From CAXRGH01 sp964230195 (GTDB lineage: Bacteria; Pseudomonadota; Gammaproteobacteria; Enterobacterales; Alteromonadaceae), in contig CAXRGH010000176.1 in assembly GCA_964230195.1 (NCBI GenBank), forward strand, positions 1 through 17,876: a stretch of DNA of 17,876 nucleotides, in the 5' to 3' direction. This document shows positions 7,086-15,356 of the stretch, piece by piece (position 1 is the first letter of the stretch; each line of letters starts with the position of its first letter). Both the position numbers and the translations under genes were made by a program. A model generated the notes under the pieces. The model was not told the DNA's origin and ran no database searches. It saw only the letters and a program-made list of their open reading frames with translations.

Positions 7086-8081
7086 ATGACTACTATTAAA
7101 GATGTCGCGAAGATGGCTGAAGTGTCCATCGCCACTGTATCTAGGGTGATTAATAATGGCCCTAAAGTCGGTGCTAAGACGCGAGCAAAAGTTCAAGCAG
7201 TCATGGATGAACTTGGGTTTAGGCCAAATCAAGCTGCGCGCTCGTTGGTCATGCAACGCAGTCAAACCATTGGCGTTGTGATCCCTGAGCTAACTGACCC
7301 TTTCTTTGCATCCCTTGCACAAGGAATTGATCAAGTTGCGCGAGAGCAACACATGCAAATGCTGTTGAGTACTGGCGCCAGTTCGGCAGAATCGGAGCGT
7401 CAAGCCATCAACACATTAGTAGACAGACGATGTCATGTCATTGTGCTTCACAGTAAACGTTTACCTGATAGTGAACTCGTCACCTTATGTGAAAAATTTC
7501 CAGCACTCGTGATTATAGACCGTTACATTGAGGCTATCGCCGAACGTTGTATTTGGCTCGATAATTTAGAGGGTGGGCGAATTGCAGCGCGGCATTTATT
7601 GGCCCTTGGGCACAAAGAGCTTGCCTGTATTACTAGCCACTATGACATTGAAGATCCTAAAGAACGTCTGCAAGGCTTCCAACAAACCATCCAATCACAT
7701 GGCTTACAATTAGCCAATGAACTGCTGCAAGCCCAAGAGCCTAATCAACAGGGGGGGCAAGCCGCAGCGCAGCAATTAATTGCCAGCAATAAGCCATTCA
7801 GTGCTATTTTTGTGTATAACGATGCAATGGCAATCGGCGCCATTTCAACGCTTGAGGATAATGGCTATTGCGTACCAAGAGATGTCTCGGTTATTGGTTT
7901 TGATGATGTTTTACTTGCACGTTACTCTCGCCCCAAACTCTCCACTCTTCACTACCCCATAGAAAAAATGGCGATCCACGCAGCTGAACTTGCCTGCGCG
8001 CTTGCGAATCAACAAGAAAAAGAGGGTGAACAAGCCTATGTGCCTTACCTAGTGAAACGCGAATCAACGGTACAGCAGTAA
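7086..8081 (+). CDS. galR: GalR-like LacI-family repressor of galactose genes
   Basis: It is a cytoplasmic DNA-binding repressor, probably induced by galactose. The N-terminal helix-turn-helix (residues about 3-25, TIKDVAKMAEVSIATVSRVI) and hinge helix (to about 60, ending FRPNQAARSLV) are nearly those of E. coli GalR. A periplasmic-binding-protein-like effector domain follows (DPFFASLAQGIDQVAREQ; IGFDDVLLARYSRPKLSTLHYPI near the C-terminus). Length 331 aa against 343 in E. coli. It is divergent from galTKEM across a 170-bp control region holding two GalR-type operators, which supports local control and self-repression. A third copy of the operator core lies within its own coding sequence. 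GalR or GalS cannot be separated from sequence alone. Confidence 0.93.
   Translation: MTTIKDVAKMAEVSIATVSRVINNGPKVGAKTRAKVQAVMDELGFRPNQAARSLVMQRSQTIGVVIPELTDPFFASLAQGIDQVAREQHMQMLLSTGASSAESERQAINTLVDRRCHVIVLHSKRLPDSELVTLCEKFPALVIIDRYIEAIAERCIWLDNLEGGRIAARHLLALGHKELACITSHYDIEDPKERLQGFQQTIQSHGLQLANELLQAQEPNQQGGQAAAQQLIASNKPFSAIFVYNDAMAIGAISTLEDNGYCVPRDVSVIGFDDVLLARYSRPKLSTLHYPIEKMAIHAAELACALANQQEKEGEQAYVPYLVKRESTVQQ
7453..7464. promoter_or_regulatory. Intragenic copy of the GalR operator core
   Basis: GTAAACGTTTAC, the same perfect palindrome as at 6951-6962, occurs inside galR (encoding S-K-R-L); identity extends one base further to GTAAACGTTTACC. Its centre is 502 bp from the promoter operator. 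The flanks fit the 16-bp consensus less well than the promoter copy. It is a candidate auxiliary operator; chance plus codon constraint is the alternative. Confidence 0.45.
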
Positions 8082-8211
8082 TTTTCAACGTATCATTGGG
8101 CCTCTAATTCACTAGTAGAAATACTTTTGCTTGGTCTAGTCAGCATATGGCAAATAATGTAAAAGCCACAATGAACGATTCTGAACGGCCTCAACCACAC
8201 ACCATACAGGT

Positions 8212-8236
8212 GGCGGGATCCCGAGTGGATCACGCC
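8212..8236. terminator. Possible bidirectional hairpin between convergent galR and lacZ
   Basis: GGCGGGATC and GATCACGCC form a 9-position stem with one mismatch and a 7-nt loop, G+C-rich, in the 174-bp gap between two convergent genes. A second small stem (AGCCG-CTACT-CGGCT, 8251-8265) covers the lacZ stop codon. Neither has a clear T-tract, so the evidence is position and pairing only. I see no gene in 8082-8255. Confidence 0.35.
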
Positions 8237-8255
8237 CCCCATATGTCATCAGCCG

Positions 8256-11200
8256 CTACTCGGCTAGTGGTGTGAAAATAAAACTAAACTGATAGTCTTG
8301 CGCTGGGATCCGGTATTCTTTATGAGGCTTGGCTCCCCAACTGTTATCACCGCCCACGCCCATATGCTTATGGTCTAGTTGAACACTTGTCACGTTGGCA
8401 ACAGGAACTTCAACGGTATGTGATGGCAATGTGTCTAGGTTGTAGCGCTCGAATTTACGGTAAGGTAATGCAGAAAAGTGAAAGAGCTCAGATGAGGTAA
8501 TTTTTAAGTCTACCCCTGAGTTTCCTTTCATCATCATCCAACGCGTATCTGTTTTCCCACCGGTCTCTTGCGGTCGAGTGTAGTCATGCACTTGTTCACT
8601 GACGCTGGCTTGATATTGCCCTACCGCCGCACTTTGTTTTCTATCAGGGTAATTTTCATGAGGACCTCGGCCATACCACTGCAGTTGTTCAAAGCCCTTC
8701 GGCATTTCAAAATGCATTCCCAATCTAGGCATAAAAGGTAAGTTGCGTTGGCTTAATGCCAGTTGACCATCAACCACCAATTTACCTGTCGCGTCAAACG
8801 TGTAAGTCGTGTGGAACTGTCCAATACCATTGGCTAACTCATGAACGGTTTTGATAATAGCAATGCCTTTTTGAGTCTCATCCAAGTGAAAGTGCTTTAA
8901 ACGTTGATTGAGTGATGCTTTGTTCCACACAGTGGTGTCATAACTCCAGCCAAATCCGCGATCATTATCGGTTTGTATTCGCCAAAAATTAGCGCTCAAA
9001 CCTTCCGTCATGAGTGCTTGATTTCTGTATTCATAACCTTCAATTAATCCTGTAGTTTGATTAAAAATTACACTCGATTCGTTTGCCTTGATGGTGACAA
9101 CATCGTCCTCTTGATGAATATTCACAGTTCCAGGCTGGATGTTCGCTGTTAATTTCACAGGTTCAGTTAGTGGATATTGATGCCATGCAATCTGAGTGTG
9201 TTTGCCACTCGCAGACACCTGAGCAGCCTCAATCTTGAGGTGGTACTCCATTGAAGGATCAAACTCCAGTTTCCCCGTATTCAGGGATAGCCAATCACTA
9301 TTGCTCGCGGCTAAATCAAGAGTTCCAGCCGTTCCATTTTTAATGGGCTTGCCGTTAGCGGTAACTGACCAATTGAATTCGATACCGTTGGTAGACAGAA
9401 AATTATAACGATTGGTTATTTTGACATGCCCTTTCGCCAAATCGAGTTCACCAAATTCAATCGGCTGATAAATACGTTTCACTTCATTTAAATGTGGATT
9501 GGGCGTCCGATCAGCCTGAACTAACCCATTGGCAAGGAAGTTAGTGTTACTTTTACCATCATTAAAATCACCACCAAATGCCCAGTAATTTTGCCCTTTT
9601 TCATTGGTTTTGAGTAAAGCTTGATCAACCCAGTCCCAGATGAATCCACCTTGCAGTTGTGGATGTTGATAAATTATTTTCCAATACTTATCCAAATTAC
9701 CCACACTATTCCCCATGGCATGGGCATACTCTGCCATAATCAGAGGACGGTCAGGGTTGCGTTTTATGTAATCCTTTAATTCCCACAGGTAATCATACAT
9801 GGGAGTGTAAATCTCGGAGTAACTCAATAGACTGTGGCCATCTTTGGTGCCCCAACCACCGTAAGTGACAGGTCTTGTTGGGTCGTTCTGCTTAATCCAA
9901 GCGGCCGCATCCTCAAAGACTGGACCTAATCCAGACTCATTACCTAATGACCAAAAAATGACTGAAGGATGATTTTTGTCACGCTCAACCATCCGAGTGA
10001 CACGAGCCATGTGAGCGCCATGCCATTCAGGTTTAAACCCTAAATGATATTTACGCTGGTTGGCTTTTCGATCAAACGCCTTGGCATTTTTTTTCACTTT
10101 GGGATCACTATCATCAATTTGTTGCTTACGCTCTGGCACGTTCCCCAGTTGCATATATTTATGCGCTTCAATATTGGCTTCCCCCATCACATACAATCCA
10201 TAGCGGTCAGCTAACTCATATAAGTAGGGGTCATTTGGAAAGTGAGCGGTACGAACAGCATTAATGTGATTGGCCTTCATCAATTGAACGTCTCTTTCCA
10301 TCACTTCACGGGTTAAAGTTCTACCGCCAGTCGCGTGATGTTCCACCCGATTAACTCCTCGAATCGTCACAACTTGACCATTCACTTTAAACAACCCGTT
10401 CTGCATTTCTAAGCGTCTGAAACCAACCATTTGCTGCAAAGCTTCTAAGGGTTGATTGTCAGCATCAAACGTTTCTATCAGGAATTGATACAAGTTTGGT
10501 GTTTCCGCAGACCACTGTGCCACATTAGCAATCTCAGCGTGCAACTCAACCATAGACTTGCCATCCACCGATACCTTTTGAAATATGACCGTTTCGCCAC
10601 TTGCATTGTTCAAAGTAAACTGGATATTACTGATCCCTTGCGGTTGCTCTAATGACACTTCAACATCAAATACACCGTGTTGGTAATTATCATCCAAGTT
10701 AGCATTCACATGAAAATCTTGAATATAATTGCGAGGCGTGGCGAACAAATACACATCTCGTTCAATTCCAGACAGACTCCAGCCATCTTGGTCTTCCAAG
10801 TAACTTGCATCAGACCAACGATACACCTGCATAGCAATCGTGTTTTCTCCAGCAACTAAATAATCAGTCACATCAAATTCAGCAGCTAGTTTTGCATCTT
10901 CCGAATAACCAACACGTTCGCCATTAACCCACACATACAAAGCAGAATTCGCTGCTCCAACATGCAGCACCACATGGTGGTCATGCCAATTGTCTGGTAG
11001 GTTGAATACTCGTTTGTAGGAGCTAACGGGGTTATAATCGGCTGGTATATGTGGCTGGTTAGCGGGGAAAACATAATCAATATTGAGATAATGAGGTTTG
11101 CCGTATCCTTGAAGTTCAACATTGCCAGGAACGGTAATTTCGGCCCATGTTGATGTATCATAATCGAGTTCATAGAACTCTGATTTTACTCGGCTTGGAC

Positions 11201-11471
11201 GATCAACCCAATCAAATTTCCATGCTCCATTCAATGATAGAAAGTTTTGAGATGCTTTTTTGTCATTCTGCTTTGCGAGTGCCAATGACTCATACGCAAA
11301 AAAGTTAGATCGAGCAGGTGCGCGATTGACCTCATAGACACTGGGATCTTGCCATTCCAGTGCCTGTTGCTGCACTGAAGCATTGATTGATTCGGTATTT
11401 AAACAACCTGATAGTGCTGAACATCCTACCGCTACTAACGTCATGATTGATGATACGACGCGTGAATTCAT
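8256..11471 (-). CDS. GH2 beta-galactosidase with a lipoprotein signal peptide
   Basis: It hydrolyses terminal beta-D-galactosides. The usual LacZ layout is visible: sugar-binding jelly roll (about 75-245), Ig-like domain (about 250-350), TIM barrel (about 355-660), then the C-terminal beta domains. The acid/base is E512 in WSLGNESG and the nucleophile E581 in AEYAHAMGNS. Unlike cytoplasmic E. coli LacZ (1023 aa), it begins with a signal peptide ending in the lipobox LSGC, so Cys23 is the expected lipidated residue; the next residue is Leu, not Asp, which favours outer-membrane sorting. A Lys-rich insertion (about 440-485) precedes the acid/base. The Shine-Dalgarno GGAGAG is 6 nt from the ATG. 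It is convergent with galR and has no recognisable GalR operator upstream. Other GH2 activities on beta-galactosides of algal or glycan origin are possible. Confidence 0.94.
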   Translation of the reverse strand: MNSRVVSSIMTLVAVGCSALSGCLNTESINASVQQQALEWQDPSVYEVNRAPARSNFFAYESLALAKQNDKKASQNFLSLNGAWKFDWVDRPSRVKSEFYELDYDTSTWAEITVPGNVELQGYGKPHYLNIDYVFPANQPHIPADYNPVSSYKRVFNLPDNWHDHHVVLHVGAANSALYVWVNGERVGYSEDAKLAAEFDVTDYLVAGENTIAMQVYRWSDASYLEDQDGWSLSGIERDVYLFATPRNYIQDFHVNANLDDNYQHGVFDVEVSLEQPQGISNIQFTLNNASGETVIFQKVSVDGKSMVELHAEIANVAQWSAETPNLYQFLIETFDADNQPLEALQQMVGFRRLEMQNGLFKVNGQVVTIRGVNRVEHHATGGRTLTREVMERDVQLMKANHINAVRTAHFPNDPYLYELADRYGLYVMGEANIEAHKYMQLGNVPERKQQIDDSDPKVKKNAKAFDRKANQRKYHLGFKPEWHGAHMARVTRMVERDKNHPSVIFWSLGNESGLGPVFEDAAAWIKQNDPTRPVTYGGWGTKDGHSLLSYSEIYTPMYDYLWELKDYIKRNPDRPLIMAEYAHAMGNSVGNLDKYWKIIYQHPQLQGGFIWDWVDQALLKTNEKGQNYWAFGGDFNDGKSNTNFLANGLVQADRTPNPHLNEVKRIYQPIEFGELDLAKGHVKITNRYNFLSTNGIEFNWSVTANGKPIKNGTAGTLDLAASNSDWLSLNTGKLEFDPSMEYHLKIEAAQVSASGKHTQIAWHQYPLTEPVKLTANIQPGTVNIHQEDDVVTIKANESSVIFNQTTGLIEGYEYRNQALMTEGLSANFWRIQTDNDRGFGWSYDTTVWNKASLNQRLKHFHLDETQKGIAIIKTVHELANGIGQFHTTYTFDATGKLVVDGQLALSQRNLPFMPRLGMHFEMPKGFEQLQWYGRGPHENYPDRKQSAAVGQYQASVSEQVHDYTRPQETGGKTDTRWMMMKGNSGVDLKITSSELFHFSALPYRKFERYNLDTLPSHTVEVPVANVTSVQLDHKHMGVGGDNSWGAKPHKEYRIPAQDYQFSFIFTPLAE

Positions 11472-11926
11472 TAATATCTCTCCGCTATTTCTGATTACAG
11501 GCGAGCTTCCATTACTGCTAATCCCTCTTAAAGGGCTATCACAAATTGATTTTACTCGTTAATAGTGATCAATAAATTCCAAAGCCAAGTCACCAATAAG
11601 AAGCCACACTTAATGACGACTCCCATAGCAATAAGCGCAAAACACTAGTGATGCACTCCCCTTGCTCTGTCATTATCAATACATCAGACATAAGACGATT
11701 GAAGCGCCAATATCCACCATGTCACTTTCATAAAAATAAACAAGAGACAACTCAACAGATACGAATTCAAATACCTAAATCAGTATAAGGATACCGCGAA
11801 AAATGGGCCCCCTGTGTTAGCGTGTCAGCGTTTTTTGAACTTAACAAAAACTAAAGTTAAGCAAGCTGTCGCTGAGGGTAAACAACAATTGACCGCCCGA
11901 TGCTAGGCTCTATTTTAAGGGATCTT
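11472..11926. other. 455-bp divergent intergenic region
   Basis: It lies between lacZ (leftward) and the His-rich protein gene (rightward). I see no ORF, RNA gene or GalR operator. Weak lacZ promoter-like boxes on the minus strand (TTGGCT, 18 nt, TATTAA, near 11555-11590) and a single CRP-like half site (TGTGAT on the minus strand near 11540) are not convincing. The right end holds a nested inverted repeat, listed separately. Confidence 0.5.
11825..11875 (+). other. Nested inverted repeat upstream of the His-rich protein gene
   Basis: TCAGCG (11825-11830) pairs with CGCTGA (11870-11875), and inside it CTTAAC (11840-11845) pairs with GTTAAG (11856-11861), giving a two-tier foldback that ends about 50 nt before the preferred start codon. 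It could be a leader RNA structure or a repressor site. No known riboswitch class is recognised. Confidence 0.3.
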
Positions 11927-12838
11927 ATGAATATTCACGCTACGCTATGCAGAAGACTTTTCTGCCTGACTACCATCCTCTGTTTTTCTGCACTTGCAGG
12001 TGCCAACTCAAAGTCGCTTATAGACACTAGTTCCAAACCTAAGAAGCACCATCAAAGTACGCCTGCGCATCACGCTCATCATGGCTTAGTTTCACTTGCA
12101 CATAGGGATTTTATTGAAGTCAATCAAACCATCATGGATGGTGATCACCATTCAATGGAAGGACAACAGTTAGCTATTCATACTCACACGGACTCAGGCT
12201 ACATGATAGGCGTCATGTATACTCATATGGACGCAGAGCAACCTTTGGATCAGCCTCATCAGCCTAAACCTTCGCCTAATCACTCGCCTAATCACTCTCC
12301 TAATCACTCGCCAGATTATTCACCTAATCAGCCACCAGACCATTCGCCAGAAGCCCCGCCAACCCATTTACCCAGACGATTCCCGCAACAGAATCCTCGT
12401 CAAATCCAATCTAACACCACAGCAAACAGCCACTCACTCTTTGAAGCGCTACGATGTAACTTGCATCACGGACAGCTATCCCAAACAGACCACCTAGTCC
12501 ATACTGAAACGACTATGATACATTTTGGCAAAATGGATAACCTCACCGACAGCACCTTGGTATCCACTATGCTTGGCGCAATTTACCTTGAAGAGCACAC
12601 AATGCACAACGTCATACAAAAAACCGGAGGGCTTGTTTCTGTAGGAGTTAGACACTGGTTTAATGAAGACTGGGATTTAGATACACGTATCGTGGCGCGT
12701 CGTATTGAGAAAGAGGATACTGGGGGAGTTACCGTCAATCTTCAATACCGTTTATCTGAAGCATTTTCGCTGGGCCTGCACTACCGTTACATTGACCAAG
12801 TCCCAATGTTTGGTGGTGGCGTACGTTATCACTTCTAA
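11927..12838 (+). CDS. Unrecognised exported His/Pro-rich protein with probable outer-membrane beta-barrel C-terminus
   Basis: I do not recognise a named family. From the ATG at 11927 (303 aa) there is a clear signal peptide (LCRRLFCLTTILCFSALAGA). A His-rich segment with HHAHHG and GDHHS follows, then a Pro-rich repeat block (residues about 113-144, PNHS-type tetrapeptides), and then about 130 residues of alternating polar/hydrophobic strands ending GGGVRYHF. A terminal Phe in such a strand is typical of outer-membrane barrels. The reading frame opens at an ATG at 11900, but AAGGGA just before 11927 and the signal-peptide shape favour the later start. The many histidines suggest metal (Zn, Ni or Cu) binding or sensing, as an inference only. 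It is convergent with mrcB, 33 bp apart, with no clear terminator between. Confidence 0.8.
   Translation: MNIHATLCRRLFCLTTILCFSALAGANSKSLIDTSSKPKKHHQSTPAHHAHHGLVSLAHRDFIEVNQTIMDGDHHSMEGQQLAIHTHTDSGYMIGVMYTHMDAEQPLDQPHQPKPSPNHSPNHSPNHSPDYSPNQPPDHSPEAPPTHLPRRFPQQNPRQIQSNTTANSHSLFEALRCNLHHGQLSQTDHLVHTETTMIHFGKMDNLTDSTLVSTMLGAIYLEEHTMHNVIQKTGGLVSVGVRHWFNEDWDLDTRIVARRIEKEDTGGVTVNLQYRLSEAFSLGLHYRYIDQVPMFGGGVRYHF
12263..12358 (+). repeat. 12-bp in-frame tandem repeat, about 8 units
   Basis: Eight consecutive 12-bp units, type CCTAATCACTCG, encode PKPS, PNHS three times, PDYS, PNQP, PDHS and PEAP. Three central units (12275-12310) are identical but for one base; the outer ones are diverged. Because the unit is a multiple of three, copy-number changes would keep the frame. 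The block links the His-rich N-terminal part to the probable barrel. Confidence 0.85.
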
Positions 12839-12871
12839 TCCATAGGTTAGAGGGTCACGAATTCTCTTGAA

Positions 12872-15184
12872 TTAACCACCTAACAGGCGTTGCCAAAAGC
12901 TTTTTTCTTCCTCTGTTTCAGTTTCCACTGGGGCATTGCACTCAGCGGCCGCAGGCAAGGAGGATACAATCGCTGGAACACTACGCCTGTTATCACATTG
13001 CACTTGCACATGCTGACCTGTCAGTACATCAAAATGGGCCACATTAACGCCTGCGACCCTTGGCTGATACAAAGATTTGGGACTGCGATTTTGCTGGTAA
13101 GAGATAAACAAACGCAACGCGCCAGATGAACCCGTTAAACCTGTTGGTGCGTTGTCATCGCGTCCAATCCACCCTGTAAACAGTAAATCTTTGTCATATC
13201 CACTAAACCAACTGTCTCTGTAATCGTCCGTGGTACCCGTTTTTCCCGCCATATTGATACTCGGGAAAACGTGTTCAATATATCGAGCGGTGCCCTCAGT
13301 GGTCACCTTGTGCAATATATAATTTAACAGATACATAACACGAGGTTCGGCAACCCTTCGAGGCTGTTCTGAATAACTATAAAGTAAATGATTGTCATGA
13401 CTTGTAACCGCTGTAATGCCATGCAATTCATGATAGATCCCGTGATTGGCAATGGCTTGATACATTTGGTTTATTTGAACAGGTGACAATGAAATGGCGC
13501 CAAGGGTTAGCGCAGGATAAACAGGAATTGTTTCATCAATTCCTAAATCACGTAAGGTATCCGCCACTTCAGACACGCCTACCTTGAGCCCTAGATTAAT
13601 GGTGGGTACATTCAAAGAGTGCACGAGTCCATCCATCAAAGGAACTTGCTGCCTGAATTTTTTATCGTAATTCTGAGGCTCCCACAGTGTATTGTTCTCG
13701 GTCCATATTTCCAGAGGTTGGTCTAATAAAGGCGTCATTAAGTGGTACTGACTCGTTTGATTTAATGCCGTTAAATACACCGCGGGTTTAACCAATGAGC
13801 CTACCATTCGCTTTGCATCAAGTGCGCGATTAAAACCCTGATACTGGATTTTCCTTCCACCAACAACGGCTCGAACGCCTCCCGTTTTAACGTCACTCAC
13901 GACAATAGCGGCTTCCAGATCATCAACATCAACTTGAGTTTCCAACTGCGGTATCCGTTTCTGTATTGCTGCTTCAGCGCTATGTTGAGCAAGCGGAGAT
14001 AAAGTAGTGAAAACTTTTATCCCAGACTTACTTACTTCGCCACTGCTCAGAACGTCACGCAACTCCCGTTTCACTAATTGCATGAAACCCGGGTATTTGC
14101 CCGTTGCAAATCGGCTGTCAGATGCAAGTTTTAAAGGAGACTCTAACCAAGTTTCGTAATCAAAGTCATTCAAATGGTGAGATTCAAACAACAGACGTAG
14201 TACCAAATTACGGCGTTTAACCACCTGCTCTGGACGCTTTCTTGGATTATAAAGAGACGGCCCTTTGACCATTGCTACCAAAGTACTGATTTCCGCGATA
14301 TTTAATTCTTTGAGTGGTCGGTCAAAATAAAAATGGCTCGCGAGCCCGAAACCATGAACTGCGGTTGCACCGTCTTGACCAAGATACACTTCATTGAGAT
14401 AGGCAGTGAGGATCTCAGTTTTGGAATATCGCCATTCCACGAGCACAGACATGAGCGCCTCATTAATTTTGCGAGTGAGTGCCTTCTCACGTGTTAAAAA
14501 CATATTTTTTATCAGTTGTTGAGTGAGGGTGCTACCGCCCTGAACCGCCTTCCCCGCATGGATATTTGCCCATAGTGCTCTCAATATCGCTAACGGTGCA
14601 ACTCCCTTGTGTTGATAGAAATTACGGTCTTCAGTCAGCAACAAGGCCTCGATCAACAACTCAGGAACGTCATCTTGAGTCACCAACATGCGGTCTTCCC
14701 TGTCGCCACTGATGAGCCGTGTCACCAGCCAGGGTTCAAAAATGATGTGAGTGAGGGGGGTGTTATTTGCGATGTCGCGAAGGGATTGCACTCTGCCACT
14801 ATTGAAATTGATACGTAGACGTTGTTGCGGCTGAAAGGTGCCAGCATAGTCAAATTCTCGCCGGATAACCTCAACAGAGGCTCCGCGAATATGATATTCA
14901 CCGCGATGACGTGCTTGTCCAACATTTCGATAACTCAAAAGCTCGAGTTCATCAATTAGCTCTTCCTGTTCGAGTTCATCACCCACAGAAAATTCGAGGG
15001 GTCTTGCATACACTTGTGCAGGAACCTGCCACTTGTTGCCGCTGAATTTTTGATGGATCTGAGCATCCAAGTACACCATATAGGCAAGCAACGCGACAAC
15101 ACTCGTCATGGTCAACTGCCAAAAATGACGCTTAAACCAAAGCCAAGGATTCATACGTTGCCAAACGGAAAGGTGGGATGTCAT
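12872..15184 (-). CDS. mrcB: Penicillin-binding protein 1B (bifunctional transglycosylase/transpeptidase)
   Basis: This inner-membrane class-A PBP polymerises and crosslinks peptidoglycan. A short cytoplasmic tail and one membrane segment (about 21-40) precede a UB2H-type region (about 55-145), which binds the lipoprotein activator LpoB in E. coli. The GT51 domain has catalytic E185 (LLTEDRNFYQHKG) plus GGSTLTQQL and NEVYLGQ. The transpeptidase domain has nucleophile S463 (GSLVKP, SxxK with K466), SLN (523-525) and KTGT (648-651). The tail is acidic (ETETEEEKSF). Length 770 aa against about 844 in E. coli; most of the difference is the shorter cytoplasmic N-terminus. UB2H marks it as PBP1B rather than PBP1A. 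It is transcribed alone, divergent from the antiporter gene across 172 bp. Confidence 0.95.
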   Translation of the reverse strand: MTSHLSVWQRMNPWLWFKRHFWQLTMTSVVALLAYMVYLDAQIHQKFSGNKWQVPAQVYARPLEFSVGDELEQEELIDELELLSYRNVGQARHRGEYHIRGASVEVIRREFDYAGTFQPQQRLRINFNSGRVQSLRDIANNTPLTHIIFEPWLVTRLISGDREDRMLVTQDDVPELLIEALLLTEDRNFYQHKGVAPLAILRALWANIHAGKAVQGGSTLTQQLIKNMFLTREKALTRKINEALMSVLVEWRYSKTEILTAYLNEVYLGQDGATAVHGFGLASHFYFDRPLKELNIAEISTLVAMVKGPSLYNPRKRPEQVVKRRNLVLRLLFESHHLNDFDYETWLESPLKLASDSRFATGKYPGFMQLVKRELRDVLSSGEVSKSGIKVFTTLSPLAQHSAEAAIQKRIPQLETQVDVDDLEAAIVVSDVKTGGVRAVVGGRKIQYQGFNRALDAKRMVGSLVKPAVYLTALNQTSQYHLMTPLLDQPLEIWTENNTLWEPQNYDKKFRQQVPLMDGLVHSLNVPTINLGLKVGVSEVADTLRDLGIDETIPVYPALTLGAISLSPVQINQMYQAIANHGIYHELHGITAVTSHDNHLLYSYSEQPRRVAEPRVMYLLNYILHKVTTEGTARYIEHVFPSINMAGKTGTTDDYRDSWFSGYDKDLLFTGWIGRDDNAPTGLTGSSGALRLFISYQQNRSPKSLYQPRVAGVNVAHFDVLTGQHVQVQCDNRRSVPAIVSSLPAAAECNAPVETETEEEKSFWQRLLGG

Positions 15185-15356
15185 TGATGTCTCAGATTAT
15201 TAACCAGTAAGCGTAAGGTAATCTGTATTACCTAGTCACTCACTGTAGCCGACACGCTTTATGACTTCAAGCTTATTTAATAGATGAAAACAGCTACAGC
15301 ATCTTTAACAAAAACACGTTATTATCCTTCACAAGAAAAAGAACAAAGATACCATT

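Noticed and set aside
11530..11550. CRP site upstream of lacZ
   Set aside because: Only one half (TGTGAT on the minus strand) is present; the matching TCACA at the right spacing is missing.
12839..12871. Terminator between the His-rich gene and mrcB
   Set aside because: Only a 5-bp stem (AATTC / GAATT) with weak A/T pairs overlaps the mrcB stop codon; too little to call.
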